Source: Salinisphaera shabanensis E1L3A (GTDB lineage: Bacteria; Pseudomonadota; Gammaproteobacteria; Nevskiales; Salinisphaeraceae). Taken from it: DNA of 64,000 nucleotides. Made by a program: the position numbers and the translations under genes. Under the pieces are notes generated by a model. The model was not told the DNA's origin. It worked only from the letters and a program-made list of their open reading frames with translations, and ran no database searches. The stretch spans positions 30,187 through 94,186 of the forward strand of contig NZ_AFNV02000019.1 in NCBI RefSeq assembly GCF_000215955.2, read 5' to 3'. How positions within the stretch are numbered: position 1 is the first letter of the stretch; every line of letters begins with the position of its first letter. Of the stretch, positions 63,756 to 64,000 are shown one piece after another.

Positions 63756-64000
63756 ATGGACGAAGAGGCGCTCTACCGACGACGACTCGACCTGGCGCTC
63801 GAATGTAGCGGGCTCGATCTGTGGGAAAACGACTTGCTCACCGGCGAGGTCATATTCGGCCTCGACCGGATTTTTTCCGATCTGGGCTATGACAGCGAAG
63901 AATCGGCGGCTTATGTCGACGACATTTTCGGACTCATGCACCCCGAAGATAAACCGGCCGTCGAACAAGCCATTACCGGATTAAGCAACATTCTTTCTGT
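63756..64000 (+). CDS. PAS-domain signalling protein, 3' end outside the window
   Basis: Starts at the ATG at 63756 and is open to the window edge (81 codons). The sequence (LDLALECSGLDLWENDLLTG, then IFSDLGYDSEES and FGLMHPEDKPAVEQ) is a typical PAS domain of the PAS_3 or PAS_4 type, with the conserved WEND segment and the helix-turn to the HPED loop. Such proteins usually continue with GGDEF, EAL or histidine-kinase domains. Cut by the edge, so the output domain is unknown. No clear Shine-Dalgarno is visible. Confidence 0.8.
   Translation, partial: MDEEALYRRRLDLALECSGLDLWENDLLTGEVIFGLDRIFSDLGYDSEESAAYVDDIFGLMHPEDKPAVEQAITGLSNILS

Overview
The window is 64 kb of GC-rich, densely coded chromosomal DNA from a Gram-negative proteobacterium. 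Lipoproteins, a porin, TRAP and ABC periplasmic binding proteins, MscS channels and a C-terminal PAS signalling gene all point that way. The gene set (MaeA-type malic enzyme, DUF2058/YaiL, RsgA, DUF3144, DUF1244, CbpA, type III glutamine synthetase) suggests a gammaproteobacterium, and a halotolerant marine genus such as Salinisphaera is my best guess; this is inferred from protein character, not from a search. No rRNA, tRNA, CRISPR array, insertion sequence or prophage is visible.

Layout. 1-9.4 kb: detoxification and central metabolism (partial GST, thiopurine methyltransferase, CbpA, acyl-CoA synthetase, NAD malic enzyme, rhodanese, SLC13 permease). 9.4-10.8 kb: two gene-poor stretches flank a small tautomerase-like gene and carry four copies of a DnaA-box-like module; a fifth copy lies at 38.7 kb. 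10.8-14.1 kb: a large MscS-type channel and a decayed extracellular nuclease gene. 14.2-18.6 kb: a nitrogen-scavenging block (TetR regulator, urea-type ABC binding protein, type III glutamine synthetase, divergent MetX-like hydrolase) with a palindromic operator between the divergent genes. 18.9-24.1 kb: class III aminotransferase, tartrate/D-malate dehydrogenase family enzyme, tadA, porin and lipoprotein. 24.4-29.6 kb: TAXI-TRAP transporter, LysR regulator and divergent SDR.

30-38.4 kb: MgtE with a coupled DUF427 gene, PLP-dependent dehydratase next to a dicarboxylate/amino-acid symporter, a lipoprotein lipase, a second acyl-CoA synthetase, a zinc-finger DksA-like protein and a retropepsin-like protease. 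39-48 kb: YetF, MFS exporter, a repeat-bearing secreted protein, CsbD, cytochrome b561, glyoxalase-fold protein, YadG/YadH-like ABC exporter, a 3D-domain lipoprotein, a frameshifted diguanylate cyclase and an MBL-fold hydrolase. 48-52.5 kb: YaiL, RsgA, a three-gene lipoprotein cluster (CsgG-like, DUF4810, GNA1162-like) and an EF-hand protein. 52.6-64 kb: a paired acyl-CoA dehydrogenase operon, BrkB, thioesterase, MDR oxidoreductase, two DUF72 proteins, DUF1275, a second diguanylate cyclase, small DUF proteins, a 1 kb gene-free AT-richer stretch, and the start of a PAS-domain signalling protein cut by the window edge.

The most unusual signal is the DnaA-box-like module family at 9.5-10.6 kb (plus 38.7 kb): each copy has a CACA(C/A)-type box, a half-box and a TGTGGACAA box at nearly fixed spacing, then an AT-rich element about 40-52 bp further on. 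It may be a replication origin or a DnaA-titrating locus.
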